From positions 1,674,001 to 1,738,000 of the forward strand of contig NZ_CP170633.1 in the NCBI RefSeq assembly GCF_042932805.1: 64,000 bases of DNA, given 5' to 3'. Position 1 is the first letter of the stretch, and every line of letters starts with the position of its first letter. The notes under the pieces are model-generated. The model was not told where the DNA came from. It was given only the letters and a program-made list of their open reading frames with translations, and ran no database searches. The stretch is from Ascidiaceihabitans sp029251465. Its GTDB lineage: Bacteria > Pseudomonadota > Alphaproteobacteria > Rhodobacterales > Rhodobacteraceae. Below, piece by piece: positions 50,910-60,152 of the stretch. Position numbers and translations under genes: made by a program.

Positions 50910-52322
50910 ATGCCCCTGCATATCCCCTTTGACAACAGCTATGCCGCTTTGCCGACCGATTTCTACACGGCGCAAAACCCGACTGCGGTGCAATCGCCGT
51001 CGTTGATTGCCTTCAATGACGATTTGGCAAAGCTGCTGGGCATCACTGCGGGCGATGTGGATGAACAGGCACGAGTCTTTGCCGGCAATGTGGTTCCCGA
51101 CGGGGCCACCCCCCTTGCGCAGCTCTATTCCGGCCATCAATTCGGCAGTTACAATCCGCAGCTGGGTGACGGGCGCGCCGTTTTGTTGGGCGAGGTCATT
51201 GGCACCGATGGTATTAGGCGTGACATCCAGCTTAAGGGTTCTGGCCCAACGCCCTATTCGCGCAGTGGCGATGGACGTGCGTGGCTTGGTCCGGTGTTAC
51301 GTGAATATGTCGTATCAGAGGCCATGCACGCGCTGGGTATTCCGACAACCCGTGCATTGGCTGCCACTCTGACTGGCCAACCTGTCTACCGCGAGGCGGC
51401 CTTTCCCGGTGCTGTGCTGACCCGTGTGGCGCAAAGCCATCTGCGTGTTGGATCGTTCCAAGTGTTTGCGCATCGTGGGCAGACCGAGCAGCTCAAGACC
51501 CTGACGGGTTATGCGATCAACCGCCACTACCCTGACGCAAAAGGCCCGATGGATTTGCTGCGTGCTGTCTGTGCCGCACAGGCAGAACTGATCCCCGCGT
51601 GGATGGCCGTCGGGTTTATCCACGGCGTGATGAACACCGACAACTGTTCCATTGCGGGCGAAACCATCGATTACGGCCCCTGCGCGTTTATGGATGCCTA
51701 TGCGCAAACCCGTGTGTTCAGTTCGATCGACCAAGGCGCGCGGTATGCCTATGCAAACCAACCCAACATCGCGGTCTGGAACATGGCGCAGTTCGCCACA
51801 GCGCTTATCCAAGCGATGGACGACAAAGAGGCCGCAGTTGAGGAAGCCACCGCAATCATCCACGCAATGCCCGCCCAGCTAGAGGCCGCGTGGTTGCGCC
51901 GGTTCGGGGCCAAGATCGGCTTGTCTGCCCCTACCCCTGCGGATCAAGCGATGATCGAAGATCTGTTGGCGTTGATGGAACAGAATGGCGCTGATTTTAC
52001 CAATACGTTTGCCGCCCTTGGCACGCCTGTGGCACGTGATCAGTTCAGTGATCCCAACGCCTTTGACGGGTGGGCAACAGGCTGGCAGTCGCGCCTACAG
52101 GGCGCACCGGACGCAGCACAGGTCATGGCCGCTGCAAACCCACTGATCATTCCACGCAATCACCGGATTGAAACGATGATCCAATCAGCACTTGCCAATG
52201 ACTACGCCCCGTTTGAGCGACTGATGGCGGCGCTGTCTGACCCCTTTGCAAACTCTGATCCAGCACTTTGCAAAGCGCCGGTGCCCTCTGAAATCGTGCC
52301 TGCGACGTTCTGTGGAACCTAA
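50910..52322 (+). CDS. selO: protein adenylyltransferase SelO
   Basis: 470 residues, full length for bacterial SelO. Visible: YSGHQFGSYNPQLGDGRAVLLGE, IQLKGSGPTPYSRSGDGRAWLGPVLREY, and VGFIHGVMNTDNCSIAGETIDYGPCAFMDAY with the catalytic/metal residues of the pseudokinase-like fold. The final ATFCGT places Cys468 where human SelO has selenocysteine, in a C-x-x end. SelO transfers AMP to Ser/Thr/Tyr of target proteins in redox stress. Confidence 0.95.
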   Translation: MPLHIPFDNSYAALPTDFYTAQNPTAVQSPSLIAFNDDLAKLLGITAGDVDEQARVFAGNVVPDGATPLAQLYSGHQFGSYNPQLGDGRAVLLGEVIGTDGIRRDIQLKGSGPTPYSRSGDGRAWLGPVLREYVVSEAMHALGIPTTRALAATLTGQPVYREAAFPGAVLTRVAQSHLRVGSFQVFAHRGQTEQLKTLTGYAINRHYPDAKGPMDLLRAVCAAQAELIPAWMAVGFIHGVMNTDNCSIAGETIDYGPCAFMDAYAQTRVFSSIDQGARYAYANQPNIAVWNMAQFATALIQAMDDKEAAVEEATAIIHAMPAQLEAAWLRRFGAKIGLSAPTPADQAMIEDLLALMEQNGADFTNTFAALGTPVARDQFSDPNAFDGWATGWQSRLQGAPDAAQVMAAANPLIIPRNHRIETMIQSALANDYAPFERLMAALSDPFANSDPALCKAPVPSEIVPATFCGT

Positions 52323-52328
52323 GCGCGC

Positions 52329-53204
52329 TTAGCGCCGGTTGATCAGGAATATTCCGAACGCGACCAGACCCAGCGCCACCCAGATTTGCAGGCCAATGGT
52401 TTCGCCCAAGACCAGCCAGCCCAAGATCACCGCAAACACTGGCGACAGAAAGCTGAACGAGGCGACGGAGGATGCGGGATAAAGCTTCATCAACCAGAAC
52501 CAGATCAGGAACCCGAAACTGGCCACTGCAAAGATTTGAAACACCATGCCGGCGATGTGGACCAGCTGCACGTCTCTGATCAGGTCACCAAACAGCGGTG
52601 CTGCGACCAACAGGATCGGCGCGGACACAATCAGCTGCCAGATCAACTGCTGCGCGGGCGGAACATTGGCCAAGGGCGTCACCCGCACACACAGCGCAAT
52701 GCCAGCCCAACAGATCGCCGCGACCAAGGCCAGCGCATCACCCAGCAGGCTGGCCTGCCCCGAACTGCGATCCAGCAGCGCCAGCACCACGCCGCCCATC
52801 GCCAGCCCCAAGCCAACGACGCGCACCCCTGACAGCCGTTCGCCCGGCAACAGAAAATGCGCCGACAGCGCCAACCACACCGGCATCGAATAAAAGATGA
52901 TCGAGGTGCGCGATACGCTTGTGAAATCCAGCGCCGTAAACAGGCACATGAATTCAATCGCAAACAACAGGCCCGAAATGATCGCCCCCGTCATTGCCGC
53001 GCGTGGCAGACGCCAACCAATGCCGCGAAACTTCATCCATGCCAGCAACACCACCATCGCGCCAAGTGATCGCAACCCTGCCCCGAACACCGGTTCGAAG
53101 CCGCCGTTGGTGACTTTGACCACAACCTGATTGAACGCCAGATGCAGCGCGAAAAGTGTAAGGACGACAGCACCTAAGCTGTCCATTTGTGACTTGCGTT
53201 CCAT
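52329..53204 (-). CDS. EamA/DMT family transporter
   Basis: 291 residues, ten hydrophobic helices as two EamA repeats (for example LGAVVLTLFALHLAFNQVVVKV, VGLGLAMGGVVLALLD, then a second set ending LVLGETIGLQIWVALGLVAFGIFLI). Such exporters move metabolites or drugs across the inner membrane. A Met at 53186 is an alternative start. It ends 6 nt from the selO stop (convergent). Substrate unknown. Confidence 0.9.
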   Translation of the reverse strand: MERKSQMDSLGAVVLTLFALHLAFNQVVVKVTNGGFEPVFGAGLRSLGAMVVLLAWMKFRGIGWRLPRAAMTGAIISGLLFAIEFMCLFTALDFTSVSRTSIIFYSMPVWLALSAHFLLPGERLSGVRVVGLGLAMGGVVLALLDRSSGQASLLGDALALVAAICWAGIALCVRVTPLANVPPAQQLIWQLIVSAPILLVAAPLFGDLIRDVQLVHIAGMVFQIFAVASFGFLIWFWLMKLYPASSVASFSFLSPVFAVILGWLVLGETIGLQIWVALGLVAFGIFLINRR

Positions 53205-53357
53205 GCGCGATCAAGGGGGTGAGTGGGGGCGGATGTCAATTGTGCCGCGACGACGGATTGGCCGTTTAAGGGGAAAACCCCTGCACAGATCACCGATACA
53301 ACTGCACATAACTCTGACACACTGCTTGCAACGAATCTTTAGTCAAAGGACATGAAC

Positions 53358-54239
53358 ATGAGCTTGATGAAAACATTGGCCAAAGTTGCCATCGGTGTGG
53401 CGATTGCCAAGGGTGCTGGCGCGATGATGAACAAGGGTAGCGGTCAATCGCAGGCGTCTTCTGGCGGTTTGGGTGGGCTGCTGGGCGGTTTGACCGGTGG
53501 TGGCGCTGCGAGTGGTGGTCTTGGCGGTATGCTGGGCGGTTTGAGCGGCGGCAGTGCGGCGGGATCAACCGGTGGCGGTCTGCAGGACATGTTGGGCGGC
53601 CTGATGGGCGGCGCGCAAGCTGGCACCCAAGGCAGTACGCAGGGCGGTATGTCCGGTGGTTTGGGTGGTCTGCTCGAAAGCCTTGGTGGCGGCGGATCTA
53701 CAGGTGCCAGCACCGGTGGCCTTGGCGGATTGCTGGGTGGTCTGGCGGGTGCTGCGGGTGCCGGTGGCCTGATGGGTGCCGCGATGAAACAACGCCCAGC
53801 TGACAACAACGAAAGCTTTGGTTCGGTCCTGAATTCCGCTTTTGATGCCAATCCGGAACCCGCGATTGAACCCACAGCAGACCAAGAGGCCGCAGCCGGC
53901 TTGATGCTGCGCGCGATGATCCAGGCAGCCAAATCCGATGGCACGTTGGACGACGCAGAACGGGAAAAGCTGATTGGCCAGCTTGGCGACGACGTTGACA
54001 GCAACGAAGCTGCGTTTGTGCAATCCGAACTGCAATCGCCTGTGGATGTCGATGGTTTGGTCGCGCAAGTGCCAAAGGGCATGGAGCAGCAAATTTATGC
54101 GGTGTCGGTCATGGCGATCAATCTCGACAGCCAAGACGAGGCGAAATACCTGCACCAATTGGCGCAAGGTCTGGGTCTGAATGCAGCGGCTGTTAACAAT
54201 GTGCATGCGCAAATGGGTGTGCCGTCGCTGTACACCTGA
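53358..54239 (+). CDS. TerB-like DUF533 protein with Gly-rich repeat linker
   Basis: 293 residues; ATG 53358 chosen because AAGGA lies 7 nt upstream, whereas the ATG at 53352 is too close. An N-terminal hydrophobic stretch (VAIGVAIAKGAGAMM) may bind the membrane. Residues ~30-130 are a low-complexity Gly/Leu/Ser/Thr repeat built on GGLGGLLGGL units. The C-terminal DUF533 domain (LMLRAMIQAAKSDGTLDDAEREKLIGQL, then MAINLDSQDEAKYLHQLAQGLGL) has the TerB-type acidic metal-binding layout. Function unknown in non-tellurite contexts. Confidence 0.88.
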   Translation: MSLMKTLAKVAIGVAIAKGAGAMMNKGSGQSQASSGGLGGLLGGLTGGGAASGGLGGMLGGLSGGSAAGSTGGGLQDMLGGLMGGAQAGTQGSTQGGMSGGLGGLLESLGGGGSTGASTGGLGGLLGGLAGAAGAGGLMGAAMKQRPADNNESFGSVLNSAFDANPEPAIEPTADQEAAAGLMLRAMIQAAKSDGTLDDAEREKLIGQLGDDVDSNEAAFVQSELQSPVDVDGLVAQVPKGMEQQIYAVSVMAINLDSQDEAKYLHQLAQGLGLNAAAVNNVHAQMGVPSLYT

Positions 54240-54262
54240 ACCACGCCCGACCCTAAAAACGA

Positions 54263-54290
54263 AAAGGCCCGCATCATTTGCGGGCCTTTG
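54263..54290. terminator. bidirectional terminator between DUF533 and rhlE
   Basis: AAAGGCCCGC (54263-54272), 7-nt loop, GCGGGCCTTT (54280-54289) forms a perfect 10-bp stem, with short A and T runs on both sides. It serves the convergent DUF533 and RhlE genes. Confidence 0.85.
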
Positions 54291-54294
54291 TTAT

Positions 54295-55602
54295 TTATGC
54301 GCTTTTGGCTGGGCGACGACGACGTTGACCGCCGGGCTTGCCACCACCACCGGGGGCACCACCGCCCGCAGGACGACCGCCACCGGGGCGACCCCCACCT
54401 GGACGTCCGCCACCACCACCACCCGGGCGACCGCCACGACCGCGTTGTTTTGGCTTTTCTTCTTCGGAAGGTTCCCACATCCGGCCAGACGCGATCGGGA
54501 TTTTCATGCCCATCGTCTTTTGGATGTCCTTCAATTCTTTCATCTCGTCAGGGGCGCAGAACGCAATCGCGGCCCCCTCTTTGCCCGCGCGGGCTGTACG
54601 ACCAATCCGGTGCACGTAGTTATCCGGCACGTTTGGCAATTCGTAGTTGTAGACGTGTTTCACGTCAGGAATGTCCAAACCACGGGCCGCCACGTCTGTC
54701 GCCACCAGCACTTTGATTGTGCCGGCCTTGAACGCTGCAATTGCGCGATCCCGTTGCCCTTGAGATTTGTTGCCGTGGATCGATCCGGCTTTGTAGCCCG
54801 CTTTTTCCAAGGTCTTGGACAGTTTTTCCATACCGTGTTTGGTGCGCCCAAAAACCAGCGCGCGTTCGTCACGGTGTTTGTCCAGCAGCTCTAACAACAA
54901 CGCGCCTTTTTGCGCCTTGGCGATAAAGTGGATTTCCTGTGTCACCTTGTCCGCGACCTTGCCCGGAGGCGAAACTTCGATGCGGATCGGGGATTTCAAG
55001 TAAGTGTTGGCAATCTCGTTCATTTGCTTTGGCATCGTCGCCGAGAACAACATCGTCTGGCGTTGCTCTGGCAACATCGACGAAATCCGGCGCAACGCGT
55101 GGATAAACCCGAGGTCGAGCATTTGGTCCGCTTCGTCCAACACCAGGAACGAGGTTTCGGACAGGTCCAGCGCACGGCGGTCCATCAGATCGATCAAACG
55201 ACCGGGCGTGGCCACCAACAAATCGGTGCCGCGTTCCAGACGGTTGATCTGGGCCTTGATCGACATGCCGCCAACCACAAGGTTGGTTTTCAGCTGGGTG
55301 TTTTCCGTCAAGGCGCGCAGTTGCACCTGAATTTGGTTGGCCAGTTCACGCGTCGGGGCCAGAACCAGACCACGCACGGTTTTTGGCGCAGGCTTGGTGC
55401 CCATGGTCAGCATTTGTGCCACCAACGGCAGGCCAAACGCCAGTGTTTTACCAGTACCGGTCTGGGCAAGGCCCATCACGTCGCGCCCGTTCATTCCGTG
55501 TGGGATCGCTTGTTTCTGGATCGGGGTTGGATCTTTTAGACCCATGTCTTTTAGGCGCTTTACCAGCACTGCTGGCAGCTCCATCATGTCGAAATCGCTC
55601 AT
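54295..55602 (-). CDS. rhlE: DEAD-box RNA helicase RhlE-type
   Basis: 435 residues from ATG 55602 (AAAGGA 5 nt upstream; an upstream start lacks a site). Motifs in order: Q motif (GLKDPTPIQKQAI), I AQTGTGKT, Ia PTRELANQI, II VLDEADQML, III SAT, IV LVFGRTKHG, V ATDVAARGLDIP, VI HRIGRTARAG. The C-terminal ~60 residues are Gly/Arg/Pro-rich (GRGGRPGGG, GRPGGG repeats), typical of RNA-binding tails. It unwinds RNA in ribosome assembly or decay. Confidence 0.95.
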   Translation of the reverse strand: MSDFDMMELPAVLVKRLKDMGLKDPTPIQKQAIPHGMNGRDVMGLAQTGTGKTLAFGLPLVAQMLTMGTKPAPKTVRGLVLAPTRELANQIQVQLRALTENTQLKTNLVVGGMSIKAQINRLERGTDLLVATPGRLIDLMDRRALDLSETSFLVLDEADQMLDLGFIHALRRISSMLPEQRQTMLFSATMPKQMNEIANTYLKSPIRIEVSPPGKVADKVTQEIHFIAKAQKGALLLELLDKHRDERALVFGRTKHGMEKLSKTLEKAGYKAGSIHGNKSQGQRDRAIAAFKAGTIKVLVATDVAARGLDIPDVKHVYNYELPNVPDNYVHRIGRTARAGKEGAAIAFCAPDEMKELKDIQKTMGMKIPIASGRMWEPSEEEKPKQRGRGGRPGGGGGGRPGGGRPGGGRPAGGGAPGGGGKPGGQRRRRPAKSA

Positions 55603-55908
55603 GTCATTCCTTTGTCCGCCCCATTGGGCAAACACGTCTTGGGTCACGCAAAATCGGATCGCGCCCGCAGGCCAAATGCCAAACGTGCGTCCAATGCGTT
55701 TTGCCCCACGCGTGATTTTGGGAACGAAACAAATGCTGTTGGATCAAAACCTCTCCCTCGAGGTTCTGGGCGGATGCCTTTTGGCCCGCTCTTATTATGA
55801 CTGCTCACGCGGCAGACAGCATTGCTTGGGGTGCACATGCGCCTTGTTGCCCCCCAAGTCAAGCGGTGCGACGCATTTGCCATCTGGCCTGCACGAGGAA
55901 ATCCGGCT
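55603..55908. other. 306-bp intergenic region between divergent rhlE and fur/mur
   Basis: Holds the promoters of both genes. A small stem around 55748-55765 (AACCTC...GAGGTT) can form, but with no T-run or conserved motif. A minus-strand frame of about 100 codons crosses it without a ribosome site and is not credible. No riboswitch or small gene stands out. Confidence 0.5.
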
Positions 55909-56358
55909 ATGACGAACCCCCAAATCAGCTGCACAAAGACCAAAGCCATGCCTCAGACTATTCTTGATCGTTGCGAAGCTGCCGGCTTGCGTATGACTGC
56001 ACCCCGCCGTGTGATTGCGCAAGTGCTGCAAGACAGCGATGACCACCCCGATGTCGAAGAGCTGTACGCGCGCGCCAATGCGATCGACACGAATATTTCC
56101 ATCGCGACGGTCTACCGGACGGTGAAACTGTTTGAAGAGGCAGGTATTCTGGACAAGCTGGAATTCGGCGACGGCCGTGCCCGCTATGAGGATGCAGAGC
56201 GCGAACACCACGACCACCTGATCGATATGAATTCGGGCGAAGTGATCGAATTTGTCGATGCCGAAATCGAAGCGCTGCAAGAACGGATCGCCAAGAAACT
56301 AGGCTACGAATTGCGCGGGCACCGGTTGGAACTGTTCGGCGTCCCGATCAAGAAATAA
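55909..56358 (+). CDS. fur: Fur family regulator (Fur/Mur type)
   Basis: 149 residues from ATG 55909, which has GAGGAAA 8 nt upstream; an ATG at 55948 would give 136 residues, the usual alphaproteobacterial length, so the start is open. Winged-helix: ERL-type ILDRCEAAGLRMTAPRRVIAQVL, ANAIDTNISIATVYRTVKLFEEAGIL. Metal region EHHDHLIDMNSGEVIEFVD supplies His/Glu ligands; the C-terminal CxxC pairs of many Furs are absent. In Rhodobacterales the Fur orthologue acts as manganese-responsive Mur, so Mn control is likely. Confidence 0.92.
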   Translation: MTNPQISCTKTKAMPQTILDRCEAAGLRMTAPRRVIAQVLQDSDDHPDVEELYARANAIDTNISIATVYRTVKLFEEAGILDKLEFGDGRARYEDAEREHHDHLIDMNSGEVIEFVDAEIEALQERIAKKLGYELRGHRLELFGVPIKK

Positions 56359-56547
56359 GCGCTGCGCCAGCGACCTCTGGCCCTGCTTGAGTAGCACCCA
56401 AATCCCGCATTTCCATCTGGGCCGTCCTGCAAAAGTGCGGCGCAGTTGCCTCACTATTTTGTGATGATCCGCGCAAGACAGGGATTTCTTGGGCCAAAGC
56501 ATTTTTCATCCTAAGCATTTCTAAACATAATCATAAGGCCCATTTAT

Positions 56548-57357
56548 ATGTCTTTACTCGGACGGCTTCTGTATAAGTCCCGCAAATTTTACGATGACGA
56601 TTTTGACTGGAACACCTACACCGCCGACAGCTATGAACGTCGGATCGTTGGCGATATCGAGGCTAATTTCCAAGCGGTTGCCGAGCAAGATCAACTCAAA
56701 TTCAACGCGGCCACCGGCACGCTTGAGGTCCAGGGGCGCGATCTGCATCCCAACCACCAGCTGGTGCTAGAGGCCATCGGGCGACTGCAAGCAAAGTCCG
56801 TGCATGAAATCGGCTGTGGCGGCGGCGATCATGTGGCCAACGGCAAAACCGTGTTTCCTGACGTGACCTATACCGGCGGTGATCGCGGGCAAACGCAACT
56901 GGACCTTGCCCAACAACGCCACCCGCACCTGGCAGGATCGTTAATGTTGCAAGACATCACCATGCCGTTGTCGCGCCACTGGCCGCGCGCAGAATTGATC
57001 TATTCCCAAGCGGTTTTGATGCACATTCATACGGCCGTCAGTCATTTTGTCGGGCTGGCCAACATGGTCAACAGCTCTGATCGCTTTGTGTTGCTGATGG
57101 AAAACTATCAATGTCACAACTTTATTGCCGACATTCAGGCCTTGCAAAAAGGTGGTCATTTTGACTGGCCCGAGATGTTCATTCACCGCTTTGATGGCTC
57201 AACCGGTGCGCGCGCGATCTTGTTGGCCCGTGACAAACAGGATTTGCCGGAACTGACGTCTGATGCCCAAATCCGCGAGGGTTTGAAACCCTCTGATCGC
57301 CGCCTAAAACGCTCCAACGAGGACAGCGCGCGCGGCTTGTTCGGTCCTGCCGGCTAA
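56548..57357 (+). CDS. class I SAM-dependent methyltransferase-like protein
   Basis: 269 residues; AAGG lies 10 nt upstream of the ATG. SAM motif I is VHEIGCGGGDHV near residue 90, then YTGGDRGQTQLDLAQ. Motif post-I and IV region LIYSQAVLMHIHTAVSHF follows. A basic C-terminus (KPSDRRLKRSNED) is present. No catalytic substrate motif is visible, so the substrate (small molecule, lipid or sugar) is unknown. It stands alone between fur and a DMT transporter gene. Confidence 0.72.
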   Translation: MSLLGRLLYKSRKFYDDDFDWNTYTADSYERRIVGDIEANFQAVAEQDQLKFNAATGTLEVQGRDLHPNHQLVLEAIGRLQAKSVHEIGCGGGDHVANGKTVFPDVTYTGGDRGQTQLDLAQQRHPHLAGSLMLQDITMPLSRHWPRAELIYSQAVLMHIHTAVSHFVGLANMVNSSDRFVLLMENYQCHNFIADIQALQKGGHFDWPEMFIHRFDGSTGARAILLARDKQDLPELTSDAQIREGLKPSDRRLKRSNEDSARGLFGPAG

Positions 57358-57427
57358 ATCCCCAAGCTGTCTCGACAATCCTTGCCTGCTCTGACAAGCC
57401 TGCGCGAGACAGCTTAGAGGACAGCAC

Positions 57428-58297
57428 ATGGATAATTTACGTGGCGCGGCCATCATGGTGCTCGCGATGCTGGGCTTTGCCATCGAGGACATGTTCATCA
57501 AGATGCTCGCAGGCGCTGTGCCTGTCGGCCAAATCTTGATGTTGCTGGGCACTGGTGGGTCTTTGATATTCGCGGTGATTGTGCGCCTGCAAGGACGGGC
57601 CTTGTTTGAACGAGCCATGTGGTCCGGCCCGGTTCTGACGCGCGCTGCGGGTGAAATTATCGGGACCGTCGGCTTTGTGAATGCGATTGTGTTCACCACA
57701 CTGTCTTCTGCTTCGGCCATTTTGCAAGCGACGCCGTTGGTTGTGACGCTTGGCGCTGCGGTGTTCCTTAGCGAACCTGTCGGGTGGCGCCGTTGGAGCG
57801 CGATTTTGATCGGTTTCTTTGGTGTTTTGATGATTGTGCGCCCTGGATTGGCCGGGTTCACGCCGCTGTCCCTGTTTGCGGTTTTGGGTGTGCTCGGGCT
57901 GGCCGTACGCGATCTTGCCACACGCAAAACCACCAAGTCACTCAGCACCATGCAACTTAGCTTTTTGGGGTTTCTGGCAATTGTACCTGCCGGCGCAGGC
58001 CTGATCGCCTTTGGCCCGGACGTGCTGACCCCGATGTCCTTGCGCAGCTTAGCCATCATGAGCATCGCGCTGGTTATCGGCGTCGTCGCGTATTATGGCA
58101 TTGTCGCGGCCATGCGGGTGGGCGACATCAGCTTTGTCACGCCGTTTCGCTATACCCGCCTGATCTTTGCGCTGATCCTAGGGGCCAGCATTTTTGGCGA
58201 CCGTCCCGACAAATGGACCCTGATTGGCGCGGCCATCATCGTGGCATCCGGCATTTACACCGTTTGGCGCGAAAGACGGATCAAAGCACAGCCCTAA
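57428..58297 (+). CDS. EamA/DMT family transporter (second copy)
   Basis: 289 residues, ten hydrophobic helices in two EamA repeats: LRGAAIMVLAMLGFAIEDMFIKML at the start and a final LIGAAIIVASGIYTVWRERR. GXXXG-like stretches (GAGLIAFG, GVVAYYGIVAAM) are present. Not closely related by eye to the DMT protein at 52.3 kb. Substrate unknown. Enolase follows after 72 nt on the same strand. Confidence 0.9.
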   Translation: MDNLRGAAIMVLAMLGFAIEDMFIKMLAGAVPVGQILMLLGTGGSLIFAVIVRLQGRALFERAMWSGPVLTRAAGEIIGTVGFVNAIVFTTLSSASAILQATPLVVTLGAAVFLSEPVGWRRWSAILIGFFGVLMIVRPGLAGFTPLSLFAVLGVLGLAVRDLATRKTTKSLSTMQLSFLGFLAIVPAGAGLIAFGPDVLTPMSLRSLAIMSIALVIGVVAYYGIVAAMRVGDISFVTPFRYTRLIFALILGASIFGDRPDKWTLIGAAIIVASGIYTVWRERRIKAQP

Positions 58298-58369
58298 GCG
58301 CTAACTGCCCCTTTCCCTGCGCGGCCCAGACTTGTATGAGGCAGGCAACGTCACCAAAGGAGCCATCCC

Positions 58370-59644
58370 ATGAGCACGATCATCGACATCCACGCCCGCG
58401 AAATCCTCGACAGCCGGGGCAACCCAACGGTCGAAGTCGACGTGATTTTGGAAGACGGCACAATGGGGCGCGCGGCCGTACCATCCGGGGCATCCACAGG
58501 CGCGTACGAAGCGGTTGAAAAGCGCGATGGCGACAAATCGCGCTACTTGGGCAAAGGCGTGCTAGAGGCCTGCGCCGCCGTAAACGGTGAAATCGCCGAA
58601 GCGCTGCTGGGCTACGACGCAACTGAGCAAGTCGAAATCGACCACGCAATGATCGAACTGGACGGCACCGACAACAAGTCCCGCCTCGGCGCCAACGCAA
58701 TTTTGGGCGTGTCACTGGCCACTGCCAAAGCCGCCGCTGATTTCACGACGCAGCCGCTGTATCGCTACGTCGGCGGCACTTCTGCGCGCATGCTGCCGGT
58801 ACCGATGATGAACATCATCAACGGCGGCGAACATGCTGATAACCCTATTGATATTCAAGAATTCATGATCATGCCCGTGGCCGCCGAAAACATCCGTGAC
58901 GCCGTGCGCATGGGGGCCGAAGTGTTCCACACGCTCAAAGGTGAATTGTCTGCCGCGGGCCTCTCCACAGGCATCGGCGACGAAGGTGGCTTTGCGCCCA
59001 ACATCAGCTCTACCCGCGATGCCCTTGATTTTGTTCTGAAATCCATCGAAAAAGCAGGCTACAAACCGGGCGAAGACATGTATCTAGCGCTCGATTGTGC
59101 CGCGACAGAATACTACAAAGGCGGCAAATACGAGATGGTTGGTGAAGGTAAGTCACTGACATCAGACGAAAATGTCGCCTACCTTGCTGGCCTTGTTGCG
59201 GACTATCCGATCATCAGCATCGAAGACGGCATGAGCGAGGATGACTGGGACGGTTGGAAGGCATTGACCGACGCACTGGGTGACAAAATCCAGCTGGTTG
59301 GTGACGATCTATTTGTGACCAACCCTGCACGTCTGGCCGAAGGTATCAAGCGCGGCAGCGCCAACTCCATGCTGGTTAAAGTCAATCAAATCGGTACGTT
59401 GACCGAAACTCTTAAAGCTGTCGACATGGCGCACCGGGCAGGATTCACCAACGTGATGAGCCACCGTTCAGGCGAAACCGAAGACGCGACAATCGCGGAT
59501 TTGGCCGTCGCTACAAACTGTGGGCAGATCAAAACCGGATCTCTTGCGCGCTCTGACCGGCTCGCGAAGTACAACCAGTTGATCCGCATCGAAGAAGCTT
59601 TGGGCGAAACTGCGCAATTCGCGGGCCGTTCGATCCTGAAATAA
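58370..59644 (+). CDS. eno: enolase
   Basis: 424 residues, standard bacterial size, with strong AAAGGAG 7 nt before the ATG. Features: ILDSRGNPTVEVDV, PSGASTGAYEAVE, GDEGGFAPNI with the catalytic Glu, the metal-binding DCAATEYY and SIEDGMSEDDW, LVGDDLFVTN, LVKVNQIGTLTE with the catalytic Lys, and SHRSGETED. It interconverts 2-phosphoglycerate and phosphoenolpyruvate in glycolysis. A GNAT gene begins one base after the stop. Confidence 0.98.
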   Translation: MSTIIDIHAREILDSRGNPTVEVDVILEDGTMGRAAVPSGASTGAYEAVEKRDGDKSRYLGKGVLEACAAVNGEIAEALLGYDATEQVEIDHAMIELDGTDNKSRLGANAILGVSLATAKAAADFTTQPLYRYVGGTSARMLPVPMMNIINGGEHADNPIDIQEFMIMPVAAENIRDAVRMGAEVFHTLKGELSAAGLSTGIGDEGGFAPNISSTRDALDFVLKSIEKAGYKPGEDMYLALDCAATEYYKGGKYEMVGEGKSLTSDENVAYLAGLVADYPIISIEDGMSEDDWDGWKALTDALGDKIQLVGDDLFVTNPARLAEGIKRGSANSMLVKVNQIGTLTETLKAVDMAHRAGFTNVMSHRSGETEDATIADLAVATNCGQIKTGSLARSDRLAKYNQLIRIEEALGETAQFAGRSILK

Positions 59645-59645
59645 G

Positions 59646-60152
59646 ATGCTGACGATCCGCCCGATAAATCTAAAGACCGAAGGTCCAGCACTTGCCAAAT
59701 TGTGCTGGGCCTACCGCGACCTTTTGATCACCCGCACCACCCACGTCCCTGACATGGTCGAACGCTATTATTCGCAGTCCGACTACACGGCGCTGATTGC
59801 TAAATTGCCAGAAATCCACGCCCGGCCAACGGGTGATATTCTGGTGGCTGATCTAAATGGCAAACCGGTTGGTTGCGCGATGTATTACCAGCATCCGACG
59901 GGTTCTTGTGAAATCAAGCGCATCTTTGTGGACCAAACCGCGCGTGGGCATGGTGGCGGCGAACAGCTGATCCGCACCGCGATGAAGCGCGCCAAGGCTG
60001 ATGGTCATCGCCACATGGTGTTGGATACGGTGCATACTTTGACCGAGGCGATTTCGCTGTATCAGCGTGTTGGATTCACGCCGTCACAGCCGTTCTACGA
60101 CCCCGATCCCGCCTACACAGACACCTTGCGGTTCTTTGACATTCAGCTTTGA
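59646..60152 (+). CDS. GNAT family N-acetyltransferase (after eno)
   Basis: 168 residues; the ATG is one base past the eno stop, so translation is probably coupled. Acetyl-CoA motif: IKRIFVDQTARGHGGGEQLI, with the Q-x-x-x-G-x-G/A pattern, then MVLDTVHTLTEAISLYQRVGF. An N-terminal extension (about 1-60) is of unknown fold. Overlaps the convergent DadA-like gene by 10 nt. Substrate unknown. Confidence 0.88.
   Translation: MLTIRPINLKTEGPALAKLCWAYRDLLITRTTHVPDMVERYYSQSDYTALIAKLPEIHARPTGDILVADLNGKPVGCAMYYQHPTGSCEIKRIFVDQTARGHGGGEQLIRTAMKRAKADGHRHMVLDTVHTLTEAISLYQRVGFTPSQPFYDPDPAYTDTLRFFDIQL

Noticed and set aside
53460..53800. DNA tandem repeats in the DUF533 gene as a mobile or CRISPR-like array
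   Set aside because: They are in-frame Gly-rich codon repeats within one protein.
55644..55949. 100-codon minus-strand frame between rhlE and fur
   Set aside because: No ribosome site; it overlaps the fur start on the opposite strand and has no protein-like pattern.
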